Source of the DNA: Enterococcus hermanniensis
Lineage (GTDB): Bacteria; Bacillota; Bacilli; Lactobacillales; Enterococcaceae
Direction: 5' to 3'
Assembly: GCF_001885945.1 (NCBI RefSeq)
Contig: NZ_JXKQ01000001.1
Coordinates: 248,001-312,000 of the forward strand
DNA length: 64,000 nt
The position numbers and the translations under genes are program-made. The notes under the pieces are model-generated. The model was given only the letters and a program-made list of their open reading frames with translations, was not told the DNA's origin and searched no databases. The number at the start of each line of letters is the position of its first letter. Positions within the stretch are counted from its first letter, which is position 1. Positions 9,628-17,739 of the stretch are shown here, one piece after another.

Positions 9628-9713
9628 TTTTTTTGTCATTTTGGCTGATTAATTCATAATAAGTTAATATTTATACTGTAAGCTATGAGTAACTTAAAGA
9701 AAGGGTGACTCAT

Positions 9714-10022
9714 ATGATGGAGAAACAAAAAGTAACGAAATCCGTATATTTTGTCGAAGAAACCCAGAATATCGAAGGCGCATACGTTGAAGTAAATACA
9801 CTTTTTGTTGCAGACAATCAAGAGCAAGCGACCGAAGTCTATGAAAAGCTCGTTAAGGAAAAAAGTAAAAAATCCTTTGGGCTTTTATTGAATGAATATA
9901 CAATTAATGCGGAGGGCGGCTTTTTCCGTAACTTACTTGAATCATGGAAACATTTGCCCGCTGAATTTTATCGAAAAATGCAAGTTTTGACCTACCGTCC
10001 GATTGCGGAATATCAAAACTAA
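9714..10022 (+). CDS. Small conserved-looking protein of unknown function
   Basis: About 102 residues, soluble, acidic at the start and basic in the middle (EKLVKEKSKKSFG). No known motif was recognised. The longest frame begins with a GTG at 9705 that overlaps the AAAGGG ribosome site. The ATG at 9714 has 8-nt spacing and is chosen; a second ATG follows at 9717. It lies 86 bp after the histidine kinase, with no clear terminator between, so it could be a distal member of that transcript or have its own promoter. A strong hairpin follows it. Confidence 0.6.
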   Translation: MMEKQKVTKSVYFVEETQNIEGAYVEVNTLFVADNQEQATEVYEKLVKEKSKKSFGLLLNEYTINAEGGFFRNLLESWKHLPAEFYRKMQVLTYRPIAEYQN

Positions 10023-10045
10023 TTTAGAACGAAATTTTTTTCGTC

Positions 10046-10087
10046 AAAAAAAGCGAGGCACTCAGCTAGAGTACTTCGCTTTTTTTA
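10046..10087. terminator. Bidirectional intrinsic terminator
   Basis: Hairpin AGCGAGGCACTC / GAGTACTTCGCT flanked by A and T runs, between the small protein gene and the convergent azlD. Confidence 0.8.
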
Positions 10088-10402
10088 AATCATCGATAAT
10101 AAAAAGACTGCGGCTAAACCAGTAATGACAGAAATCGCCATTGAACGAGTTTTGTACGCAACGCCTGCAACTAAAAACATCGCAATGATCCGTACATTAC
10201 CAACGATGTCTAATTGATTGTTGCTGATAAAAACATCTTTGAAAACCAATGCCGCAAATAATGAGATCGGCACATATTTCATCCAATCGCTAAACCATTG
10301 TGGTACTTGGCGTTGGGAGAAATAGAGCATCGGAAACAATCGCGGTAAATAGGACGCTCCGAACAAACAAAGAATCAGTAACAGCAAAGAAGAATCATTC
10401 AT
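10085..10402 (-). CDS. azlD: AzlD-family branched-chain amino-acid exporter subunit
   Basis: About 105 residues with four hydrophobic segments; the small partner of AzlC-type exporters (branched-chain amino acids or analogues). The frame could begin 5 codons earlier, but the ATG at 10402 follows GGGGAGG by 6 nt and gives a protein starting MNDSSLL. It overlaps the end of azlC by 8 bp, which points to coupled translation. The family-level role is export across the cytoplasmic membrane; the real substrate here is not known. Confidence 0.8.
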   Translation of the reverse strand: MNDSSLLLLILCLFGASYLPRLFPMLYFSQRQVPQWFSDWMKYVPISLFAALVFKDVFISNNQLDIVGNVRIIAMFLVAGVAYKTRSMAISVITGLAAVFLLSMI

Positions 10403-11150
10403 GATGAACCTCCCCACCAGTCAGATCGTAATGATCCGGCCCGTCATTATCGGTATCGACAGTTTTTCGGCTGCGTTCAACTAGATAACCAGCAAAAGAA
10501 GCAAGTAATGTTGCCAAGATCAACCCAAAGGTATTTTTAAATAGCAACATAAAGACGATCGCTAAGCCACCAGAAAATAAGCCTGTGATTAACAACAAGC
10601 CATTATTCAATTGCATCATGAACATAAAAATAAACATTGCCGTCAACGCAAAATGAACCAATTCGGTATCCACATGGATAACTGAACCAAATAAAGTTCC
10701 GACAATCGTACTTCCTGTCCAAGAAAGCATCGAAAACCAATTGACGTATAATGCTTTTTTACGATTCCACTCAGGATCAGTAGAGTATTTTAAATAATTT
10801 ACTGCATAATTTTCATCATTCATCGACTGCGAAAACAGTGCAATAAATGAGCGTTTTTCATTTTTGAAAAATTGTGACAAACTAGAGCCTAGTAAAGCAT
10901 AGCGCAGCTCCAAGAAAAAAACCATTAAGATTGTGGACACAAATGATGCATGAACACTTATCATCGAGACTACTAAAAATTGGGCGCCTCCAGAGAAAAC
11001 AAGCATCGACAGTAAAGCCGTTAATAAAATGTTAAATCCCGCTTTTTGTAGCAACATGCCACAAGCCAAGCCGACCGGAATATAACTCAAACACAGCGGC
11101 ATCGCCGCATATAACGCCTCTAACCATGGTGTCCTTTTTTTTACAGGCAT
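10395..11150 (-). CDS. azlC: AzlC-family branched-chain amino-acid exporter subunit
   Basis: A 251-residue polytopic membrane protein. Family landmarks include the N-terminal AMPLCLSYIPVGLACG stretch, FSGGAQF and the FFLELRYALLGSS region. The C-terminus is hydrophilic and Asp/His-rich (DTDNDGPDHYDLTGGEVHHE). AzlC pairs with the overlapping AzlD downstream to form a branched-chain amino-acid (or azaleucine) exporter. The ribosome site is weak (GAAGGGAA further upstream than usual). No Lrp-type regulator is adjacent, unlike the Bacillus azl operon. Confidence 0.82.
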   Translation of the reverse strand: MPVKKRTPWLEALYAAMPLCLSYIPVGLACGMLLQKAGFNILLTALLSMLVFSGGAQFLVVSMISVHASFVSTILMVFFLELRYALLGSSLSQFFKNEKRSFIALFSQSMNDENYAVNYLKYSTDPEWNRKKALYVNWFSMLSWTGSTIVGTLFGSVIHVDTELVHFALTAMFIFMFMMQLNNGLLLITGLFSGGLAIVFMLLFKNTFGLILATLLASFAGYLVERSRKTVDTDNDGPDHYDLTGGEVHHE

Positions 11151-11560
11151 GGTATGTTCTCAATTCCCTTCACGTTCACAGGATAAAAAGCATTTTCATT
11201 CTAACACATTCTGGATAAAAAGATACAACTCCCTAAATAACTTTTTTTTATCAAAAAAAAAACTCTATTATTCGTAAACTAAATTAATAAACCACAAAAA
11301 AACAAATAAGCAGGCAGATAAAACATTGATTACGAATTATTTTTATATATTATTTAAAATCATTTGTTTTTATTTTTTAGAAAAAGGAAAGTCTTAAAAT
11401 TTTCTTATGAAAACCTCATCTACCTTAGCTGTTCGTACTTTTTTTCAGACTAATTTAACGGCTGCACTTTATTTATTCCGAAAAAAATAGACTTGTAAGT
11501 TGTTTAGCCATTTTCTGAAAAAATGTGGTACTATATTCAACGAAAAGAGTTGAATGATAG
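11151..11560. other. Long AT-rich intergenic region with one possible small ORF
   Basis: Between the divergent azlC and YoaK-family genes, very AT-rich. A 27-codon ORF at 11407-11490 (+) would encode a short peptide starting MKTSSTLAV and ending LYLFRKK. The nearest ribosome-like sequence (AAAAAGGAAAG) is about 15 nt from its ATG, too far to be convincing. A TACTAT -10-like element lies around 11530, near the YoaK gene start. Nothing else is supportable. Confidence 0.35.
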
Positions 11561-12250
11561 ATGAACAATAGTTTCCACGAGAATCGTACAGTAGGGCTGC
11601 TACTGACTTTTATTGGAGGAATGATGGACAGTTATACCTATATCCGTTATGAAGCATTTGCTTCTGCGCAGACAGGGAATTTAATTTTGGCCATTATCCA
11701 AGCGTATGAGCGACAATGGAACATGGTTGGGAAAAAATTGCTTTCCACCCTCTTTTTCTTTGTCGGGATTCTTTTAGCCAAGTTTATGATCGATTATTTT
11801 AGGAAAAAAGAACTGCATTTCTGGCGTTTATTTTTACTTTATTTTGAAGCAGTCGTCTTTTTCGTGATTAGTCTACACTTTTTAGATCCTTATCCAGCGA
11901 TCGTTACGATCATGATTGCTTTTACTGCCTCGATTCAATGGGTATCTTTTGATAAAATCAATGGCTTAACCTACACGAATTTATTTACGACCGGAAATCT
12001 AAAAGGGGTAGCAACGAATCTTTATGATTACCTTAGTACGAAAGATCAAGCAGCAAGAACACGTTTTGTCCACTTTTTATTAGTTGTACTGGCTTTTATT
12101 GCCGGTGCGATCGTTTCAGTCTTTTTCTATCGCTTGATTGGAACTAAAGCTTTATGGATCATCTCAGGATTATTCTTATTGATGGCTGTATCTGAAACTT
12201 TCTTAGTTTGGCAATTTCAACGGAACGTTTTTAAACTTGAAAAAAAATAA
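11561..12250 (+). CDS. YoaK/DUF1275-family membrane protein
   Basis: A 229-residue protein with about six membrane helices. The YoaK-family signature near the N-terminus is clear: FIGGMMDSYTYI then FASAQTGNLI, and a second TGN motif (LFTTGNLKG) near residue 145. The family is widespread and its transport substrate is not established. It is a single gene, preceded by the long AT-rich gap and followed by a bidirectional terminator. The ribosome site is weak (GAGTTGA). Confidence is high for the family and low for any function. Confidence 0.8.
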   Translation: MNNSFHENRTVGLLLTFIGGMMDSYTYIRYEAFASAQTGNLILAIIQAYERQWNMVGKKLLSTLFFFVGILLAKFMIDYFRKKELHFWRLFLLYFEAVVFFVISLHFLDPYPAIVTIMIAFTASIQWVSFDKINGLTYTNLFTTGNLKGVATNLYDYLSTKDQAARTRFVHFLLVVLAFIAGAIVSVFFYRLIGTKALWIISGLFLLMAVSETFLVWQFQRNVFKLEKK

Positions 12251-12282
12251 CTCTTCAGCGAAATACGCTGAAGAGTTTTTTT
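12250..12282. terminator. Bidirectional intrinsic terminator
   Basis: Perfect 11-bp hairpin ACTCTTCAGCG / CGCTGAAGAGT with loop AAATA, flanked by A and T runs; serves the convergent YoaK and DUF4097 genes. Confidence 0.9.
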
Positions 12283-13096
12283 ATGGCTGAATGGCTATAT
12301 CAATGGCTCCATTGCTCGTCCGGACCGTTAATTCTTTCGAACCTGTTGCTCGTTTGACTAGATTGTTTTTGGCATTGCTTGTCTTAGCATCGATGGCGAA
12401 GTCATTTTGATTTCCGATCATTATTCCTGTGACTTTTGCATTACTCGTTTCAAGTGCTAATGACTCCTTAGGTTGAATGTTAGCTAGATGAATGGCTCCA
12501 TTCGTCGTCTCAAATTCGCCCGTCTTGAATAGTAGATTTTTTAAAGTGATTTTACTGTTGCTCGTCTCAAATGATCCTTCATTAAAAGTCAGATTGGTTA
12601 ATTCTAAGTGACCATTACTTGTTTGAGTTTCGATCTCATCTGCCTTTGTATCTAAGACAGAAACTTCACTATTACTCGTTTCTAATTCTAGAGTAGCTAA
12701 TGAAACATTTTTCACCGATACTTGAGCATTTGATGTTTCGACCTGTAGATCTTTTAACTGCTCTTGCGGCACTTGAATCGTTACTTGCGCATGATCATTG
12801 CCCAAGCCAAAGAAATTTGGGCTCCACCAATTGCTACGGTTACGCACGAATTTTAGTGTTTGATCTTTTTGCTGAATCTTATAGTCTGTATTACGCGTTT
12901 TCGAATAATGAATCTGAACTTGTTTTGCGTTAGTTCCGATCACTTGAATCGGTGTATTCCGATCATCTACAATCAATGTATCAATTTTATTTTTAGTGAC
13001 ATACTCTGTTTGCCTGACTTGATTATGAAAAATCAGACTGCTGATACTAACCAGTGCTGCACCAACCAAAATGCCCCCTACGATGATTTTTTTCAT
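12281..13096 (-). CDS. DUF4097 beta-repeat membrane-anchored protein
   Basis: About 271 residues. An N-terminal hydrophobic segment (about 4-22) anchors a large extracytoplasmic part made of short beta repeats. At least seven copies of an (E/K/R)T(S/T)N motif recur about every 20 residues (VETSNAQ, LETSNSE, TQTSNGH, FETSNSK, FETTNGA, LETSNAK, AKTSNAK, VRTSNGA), as expected for the right-handed beta solenoid of DUF4097 proteins such as LiaG. The start at 13096 has AGGAGCAG at proper spacing; the longest frame begins 20 codons earlier without one. It precedes nothing obviously co-transcribed except, upstream, the FUSC-type gene. Function unknown; envelope association likely. Confidence 0.72.
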   Translation of the reverse strand: MKKIIVGGILVGAALVSISSLIFHNQVRQTEYVTKNKIDTLIVDDRNTPIQVIGTNAKQVQIHYSKTRNTDYKIQQKDQTLKFVRNRSNWWSPNFFGLGNDHAQVTIQVPQEQLKDLQVETSNAQVSVKNVSLATLELETSNSEVSVLDTKADEIETQTSNGHLELTNLTFNEGSFETSNSKITLKNLLFKTGEFETTNGAIHLANIQPKESLALETSNAKVTGIMIGNQNDFAIDAKTSNAKNNLVKRATGSKELTVRTSNGAIDIAIQP

Positions 13097-13177
13097 CTTC
13101 TGCTCCTTGTCTGAATTCTTTTTCTTTATCATAAAGGATTCCACAACCGTTTTCATTGGACTTGCGGCTGATTCTGG

Positions 13178-14128
13178 TTATTTATCTCGATAAAATCCGG
13201 CCTTTACCTCAATGAATTCTTGGAATAACTGAAATATTTGAAACAGCATCGCCCGATTCTCAAAAGCTTGGCGGTTTTCTGGCAACTCTTTTTCTTGATA
13301 GCGTTGATCCAACTCCGTAATTTTGAGTAAAATTTCTGAACCATCATTCTTTTCGGATAAAGTTTCAGCGGTAAATTCCAAAAGTTCCTGTAATTCTATG
13401 ACATCTTCTGGTTCGGCTGTTAGACGATGCAAAATCTGTAGCATTGCTGTCAAAATTTTTAATTGTAACCGTCGCATCGCAAAATATTCAAAATAATAAC
13501 CGTTACTAGAGAAAAAATGATTCTCCTCAAATTCCTGTGCTCGTTTTTGGGCTTCTTTGACAAATGCCAATAAGGCTAAACATTCTTGACGTAAATCTTC
13601 TTCTTTTTTTGACTGATTCAAATGCAGCGCCATGTCTTTCAACATTTTCTTCATAGCTACTTCGACGACCATTTGGTCAGCTTGTAATTTTTTTTCAGTA
13701 TTCGGCATATAAAGATTTGCTAATAGCGCACAACCTACGCCGATAGACATTAAGAGATATTCGTTAATGATCAAGCGAACCGACATCTCTTGCGCTACTA
13801 AATAATGAGTGATCAACACGGAACTGACCGGTATCCCTTCGCCAAGCTTTAATGCCAATGAGGCTGGAATAAATATAAATAAGTACAAACCAAAAACCAG
13901 TGGATGGTAACCTAACAGTAAAAAGCAGCACCCCGCGATACCCGTAGCAAGGGTCAATGAAAAAAAGCGATTGATTGCCGTTTTGACAGTTGAGCGCTTC
14001 GTATTCGTTACCGTAAGAAGCGTGATGATTGCAGCCGATGCAGCCGACTCCAAACCCAAACCGTTCGCTAATAACAAAGCAATCGGCGCAGCAATCGCGG
14101 TTTTAAATGTTCGTAGGCCAAATTTCAT
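13178..14128 (-). CDS. Aromatic acid exporter family (FUSC-like) membrane protein
   Basis: A 316-residue protein with about four to five N-terminal helices (about 8-140) and a long cytoplasmic helical C-terminal domain. The start (LRTFKTAIAAPIALLLANGLGL) and the TVTNTKRSTVKTAINRF motif are characteristic of the Firmicute ArAE_1 family. The start follows GAAGGAGGG. It lies 82 bp upstream of the DUF4097 gene on the same strand, so the two may be co-transcribed. The family is linked to aromatic acid export by homology to AaeB/FUSC, but the substrate of this branch has not been shown. Confidence 0.75.
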   Translation of the reverse strand: MKFGLRTFKTAIAAPIALLLANGLGLESAASAAIITLLTVTNTKRSTVKTAINRFFSLTLATGIAGCCFLLLGYHPLVFGLYLFIFIPASLALKLGEGIPVSSVLITHYLVAQEMSVRLIINEYLLMSIGVGCALLANLYMPNTEKKLQADQMVVEVAMKKMLKDMALHLNQSKKEEDLRQECLALLAFVKEAQKRAQEFEENHFFSSNGYYFEYFAMRRLQLKILTAMLQILHRLTAEPEDVIELQELLEFTAETLSEKNDGSEILLKITELDQRYQEKELPENRQAFENRAMLFQIFQLFQEFIEVKAGFYRDK

Positions 14129-14267
14129 GCTATCCCTCCTTCACTAGAAGCTTACACTACTTTTTGAAAAAAGTCGCAACTGACTAAAATATCTTGTATA
14201 GTAAATAAGTCGAAGTGATCCTAGTAAATTTTAATGATTATTTTATACGCTAAAAGGAGTGGAAACT

Positions 14268-14729
14268 GTGGAAAGCTGGATTTTTTTAGGTGTGATTCTC
14301 TTGATTGCCTTTGTCGCAAAGAATCAAAGTTTATTGATTGCAACACTTGCCGTCCTATTTTTAAAATTATTACCCCATTCAGATAAAATTTTGACTACCT
14401 TAAATCAACGGGGAATCAATTGGGGTGTGACCTTGATTTCAGCAACGATCTTAGTCCCAATTGCAACGGGCGATATCGTATTAAAAGATTTATTAGATAC
14501 ATTGAAATCACCGCTTGGCTGGGTCGCTACTATTTGTGGTGTCTTAGTTGCTGTCCTCTCATCAAAAGGTGTCGGCTTGATCAATCAATCGCCGGAAGTA
14601 ACAGTCGCCTTAGTTTTTGGAACGATTATGGGCGTTGTTTTCTTAAAAGGCATCGCTGCGGGTCCCGTGATTGCTGCTGGAATGACTTATTGCATCATGC
14701 AAGTCGTTCAAATCGTAATGAACCGTTAA
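14268..14729 (+). CDS. DUF441-family small membrane protein
   Basis: About 153 residues with four hydrophobic segments and the recognisable DUF441 (YeaL-like) pattern: LPHSDKIL, NWGVTLIS, SPLGWVAT, SPEVTVALVFGTI and the final GPVIAAGM. The GTG at 14259 overlaps the AAAAGGAG ribosome site. The GTG at 14268 is 8 nt downstream and gives a start (MESWIF) close to the family length, so it is chosen. It is a single gene with a terminator. Function unknown. Confidence 0.8.
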   Translation: MESWIFLGVILLIAFVAKNQSLLIATLAVLFLKLLPHSDKILTTLNQRGINWGVTLISATILVPIATGDIVLKDLLDTLKSPLGWVATICGVLVAVLSSKGVGLINQSPEVTVALVFGTIMGVVFLKGIAAGPVIAAGMTYCIMQVVQIVMNR

Positions 14730-14733
14730 TTTT

Positions 14734-14776
14734 AAACACTCGGCTTTTTCTTTTTTTAAAAGAGTCGAGTGTTTAT
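14734..14776 (+). terminator. Intrinsic terminator after the DUF441 gene
   Basis: Arms AAACACTCG / CGAGTGTTT around a pyrimidine/purine-rich loop that can extend the pairing. Confidence 0.65.
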
Positions 14777-14901
14777 TTGTTTCTCATAAAATTCTCTTGT
14801 AAGATAGAAAATAAGGACCGATTCAATAAATACAAGAATCACTTTAAAAAATATTGAAAATAGCACAAGATCTTATTTTATAAGAACTAGGAGGTGCAGT
14901 G

Positions 14902-16644
14902 ATGACTGAACAAACGAAGACCGCTCGTTTACGGCAAATCATAAAAATTCTCAATCACTACAGTGTCGTTAAAAATATTACTCTCCAACAAAATCCTATA
15001 GAGGTTCGCCAAGCATTTGAAGAACTTGGTCCGACCTTTATCAAAGTTGGACAGATGATGTCGGTTCGAACTGACCTGTTTACTGTGGATTTCACACGTG
15101 AGCTACGCAAACTGCAAGATCAGGTTAAAACAGATGACTTTACTGCGGTTAAAAAAGCCGTCGAACAAGAGTTGGATGTGCCTTTAACTGATATTTTTAC
15201 TCAATTTGATGAAAATCCTTTTGCTTCGGCCTCAATTGCTCAAGTCCATCATGCTCAATTAAAAAATGACAAAAAAGTCGTCGTCAAAGTCCAGCATCCG
15301 GGTATTGATTCTGAAATTGAGCTAGATCTAGCACTATTTGAAAAGGCACTTCCGCTCGTCAATTGGGTCCCTCAAAGCAGTGTGATCGATTTAAAAAGTT
15401 TAGTTAGAGAAATTCGTAATTCTTTACAAAATGAATTGGATTTTCAAAAAGAGATCGTTTTTGCTGAAGAATTTTATCGATTAAATAATGGTTGGAAAGA
15501 AATTCGTGTTCCTAAAATGGAACCGGCATACTCCACTAAAAAAATCATCGTGATGGAATGGATGCCGGGCAATAGTTTAGAAACATTGATTCAAGCCCCA
15601 GAAGAACCGATACTCCAGGCTGGATTGACTAATAGTGAACTAAAGAAAACCATCAGTGAATTACTGGTCGAGCATTTTATGAAAGAAGTATTTGAAGATG
15701 GGTTTTTCCATGCAGATCCTCATCCAGGAAATATCTTATTTCAATTGCTTGATGAAGCTGAAAATCAGGCAGATCAGCCTCTAAAATCAAAAAAATTGGT
15801 CAGAAAGCTCGGCAAGCAGACTTATCACCTTTCTTATTCTTATCATCAAAAGCTCCAGCCCTTTCGTTTGAATTTTATTGATTTCGGTATGATGGGAACG
15901 ATCAGCCCGGAAATGCAGACCAAGATGGGCAATACAATCATTGCCCTTTACAGTAAAGACAATCAGCGGATCACCAATGCTGTTCGATCTATTTGTAAAA
16001 CTAAGGGTAGTTTTGATGAAGAAAAATTTACGAGCGAATTAGATGAGTTTTTAAATCGTTACTTAAATCTACCAATTAAAGAAATCGATTTACAAAAATT
16101 ATTCTCACAAGTCGTCACGATTTGTCATGACAACAATCTGCAAATCGATGATTCAGTAACGATGCTGATTAAAGCTTTTGGCACGTTAGAAGGTGTGATC
16201 GAAGACTTGAACCCGGATCTATCCTTATTTGAAGTCGTTGCACCTTTTGCTCAAAAATTTTTTATCAAACAATTACACCTCAAAGATGAATTACAGGAAA
16301 TGGGTTTAGACTATTTATCCAGTTTGAAAGCTTTGCCTAAGCTTCCGAGTCATACCCTGACTGTCCTAGATACATTTTCAAAAGGCAAAGGAAAATTAAA
16401 TCTTGAAGTTAAAAATCAAAAAGCCCTTTTAGAACGTGCTGAAGCGATGGTCAATCGCTTAGTGATTGGTCTAATTTTATCGGCGCTAGTGATTGGTTCT
16501 TCCCTATTGGTCCAGACCTCACCTAGTGGGCACACGCTGATTTCTAATCTTGGCATTTTCGGCTATTCGATTGCTGCACTATCTATCCTCTTCCTGATCT
16601 CAGAAAGTTTTTATCGGCGCTATCGAAAATGGAAAGACCGATGA
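14902..16644 (+). CDS. UbiB/AarF/ABC1-family atypical kinase
   Basis: About 580 residues. Family motifs are present in order: the KxGQ motif (FIKVGQMMSVR), the Ala-rich loop (ASIAQVH), the invariant Lys in VVVKVQHPG, the catalytic HADPHPGN and the metal-binding DFG (FIDFGMMG). Two C-terminal membrane helices anchor it (about 513-530 and 540-560). The ATG at 14902 is 6 nt after GGAGGT; a GTG at 14899 directly precedes it. About 45 residues, Lys- and Gln-rich, separate HADPHPGN from DFG, where the family usually has around ten, so there is an insertion in the active-site lobe. Relatives act on isoprenoid quinone or lipid homeostasis; the role here is unknown. Confidence 0.8.
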   Translation: MTEQTKTARLRQIIKILNHYSVVKNITLQQNPIEVRQAFEELGPTFIKVGQMMSVRTDLFTVDFTRELRKLQDQVKTDDFTAVKKAVEQELDVPLTDIFTQFDENPFASASIAQVHHAQLKNDKKVVVKVQHPGIDSEIELDLALFEKALPLVNWVPQSSVIDLKSLVREIRNSLQNELDFQKEIVFAEEFYRLNNGWKEIRVPKMEPAYSTKKIIVMEWMPGNSLETLIQAPEEPILQAGLTNSELKKTISELLVEHFMKEVFEDGFFHADPHPGNILFQLLDEAENQADQPLKSKKLVRKLGKQTYHLSYSYHQKLQPFRLNFIDFGMMGTISPEMQTKMGNTIIALYSKDNQRITNAVRSICKTKGSFDEEKFTSELDEFLNRYLNLPIKEIDLQKLFSQVVTICHDNNLQIDDSVTMLIKAFGTLEGVIEDLNPDLSLFEVVAPFAQKFFIKQLHLKDELQEMGLDYLSSLKALPKLPSHTLTVLDTFSKGKGKLNLEVKNQKALLERAEAMVNRLVIGLILSALVIGSSLLVQTSPSGHTLISNLGIFGYSIAALSILFLISESFYRRYRKWKDR

Positions 16645-16651
16645 AGACTGA

Positions 16652-16693
16652 AACTGATACAAAAGTAGCTCATGCTTTTGTATCAGTTTTTTT
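16652..16693 (+). terminator. Intrinsic terminator after the UbiB-family gene
   Basis: Hairpin AACTGATACAAAAG / CTTTTGTATCAGTT with a 9-nt loop and an eight-T run; same general type as the hairpins at 5387 and 35963. Confidence 0.9.
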
Positions 16694-16810
16694 TATGCAA
16701 TTGTTCGAATGTGATTTTTTTATTTTTTCGGCTCAACTACAAAGAAACCGGTTTTTTAGTCCGTTTACCTGAATGAGATTTATTTTTTTGAATATAATAG
16801 AGCATTTTTT

Positions 16811-16839
16811 TTTACAAAAACGCTTGAAAATTATACTAT
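16811..16839 (+). promoter_or_regulatory. Likely promoter of the amaP-asp23 operon
   Basis: TTTACA (16811-16816) and TACTAT (16834-16839) with a 17-bp spacer, 45 bp before the amaP start. An alternative TTGAAA further on lacks a well-spaced -10. Confidence 0.45.
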
Positions 16840-16883
16840 TTTAATATAGACAAAGAAAAAATATTTATGTGAGGAGGTACTTT

Positions 16884-17465
16884 ATGAATAAGGCGATTAA
16901 AACCATCTTGATTATTTGTTCATTGGTTTTACTTTCCATTTTTCTATCGGTAGCAGCAATCTATTACTTTATTGTTCCTAATAATCCATTAGATCTTAGC
17001 TCGCTTCAGCGTTTCGTTTTGACCAATGAGTATGCACAAAATTATTTATTCTGGGTCGGCGCTGTATTAGCTATTTTGATGGTGATTGTGATTTTAGTCA
17101 TTATTTTTTATCCGAAGAGAGTAACAACCTTTACACTAAATGAAAAGCGTGGAAAGCTAACTTTGGATAAACGTGCGATCGAAGGCTATGTCCGTTCAAG
17201 CATCAAGGAAGAGAACTTTATGGATAACCCGAAAGTGAAAGTAACTGCCACAAAAAACAAAATCGATGTCGATGTCCACGGACGTTTGAAAAAGACTTCT
17301 GATTTAGTCGGTCGAACAGATCGTTGGGCAAAAAATGTTGAATCCGATCTTCATCATTTGATCGGAACAAGTGAAAAAATCATGATCAAAGTAAAATTCA
17401 AAGATCTTGAACCAAAACCAACTACAACAAATACACGCACGCCGGCAGAGCCGCGAGTAGAATAG
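16884..17465 (+). CDS. amaP: Alkaline shock response membrane anchor AmaP
   Basis: About 193 residues with two membrane helices near the N-terminus (about 6-28 and 52-72) and a cytoplasmic alpha/beta domain that ends in an RTPAEPRVE tail. It matches AmaP, which tethers Asp23 to the membrane in Staphylococcus. The ATG at 16884 follows GAGGAGGT; a longer frame begins 5 codons earlier. The Asp23-family protein encoded 275 bp downstream ends in an almost identical ESEPRVE tail. The shared C-terminal sequence is notable because the two proteins are expected to contact each other or a common partner. Confidence 0.82.
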   Translation: MNKAIKTILIICSLVLLSIFLSVAAIYYFIVPNNPLDLSSLQRFVLTNEYAQNYLFWVGAVLAILMVIVILVIIFYPKRVTTFTLNEKRGKLTLDKRAIEGYVRSSIKEENFMDNPKVKVTATKNKIDVDVHGRLKKTSDLVGRTDRWAKNVESDLHHLIGTSEKIMIKVKFKDLEPKPTTTNTRTPAEPRVE

Positions 17466-17476
17466 GAGGAACAGCG

Positions 17477-17665
17477 ATGCAAGACTTCTTTACACGAGAA
17501 AAGCTACCTGTGATCTTCGGTATTCTCGGTTTTATCTTAGCTGTGCTATTCTTTACGATCGGCTTCTTTAAAACGATTTTACTGATTGTGATCACGGCCA
17601 TTGGGATAGGCGTTGGAATCTATCTAAAAAACAATCATATTTTAGACGATTATTTGAAAAAATAG
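17477..17665 (+). CDS. DUF2273 small membrane protein
   Basis: 62 residues with two hydrophobic segments (about 13-30 and 32-48), a basic N-terminus and a final charged stretch (DDYLKK). DUF2273 proteins sit between amaP and asp23/gls24 in many Firmicute operons, as here (11 bp after amaP, 74 bp before the Asp23-family gene). It starts after AGGAGGAACAGCG. Probably a second membrane partner of the Asp23/Gls24 layer; this is inferred from conserved gene order. Confidence 0.8.
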   Translation: MQDFFTREKLPVIFGILGFILAVLFFTIGFFKTILLIVITAIGIGVGIYLKNNHILDDYLKK

Positions 17666-17739
17666 TCACCACTTACATTCGGAAAACTTTTTCCTTAAAG
17701 GAAAAGTTGAAGCTTTATAAAGTCTAGGAGGAAGAAATT

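Noticed and set aside
11407-11490. 27-codon ORF before the YoaK-family gene as a real small protein
   Set aside because: The nearest ribosome-like sequence is about 15 nt from its ATG, and no promoter or terminator marks it, so it is listed only as a possibility within the intergenic entry.
14420-14857. Overlapping 145-codon ORF in the DUF441 gene region
   Set aside because: It is out of frame with the recognised DUF441 gene, has no ribosome site, and runs through the terminator.
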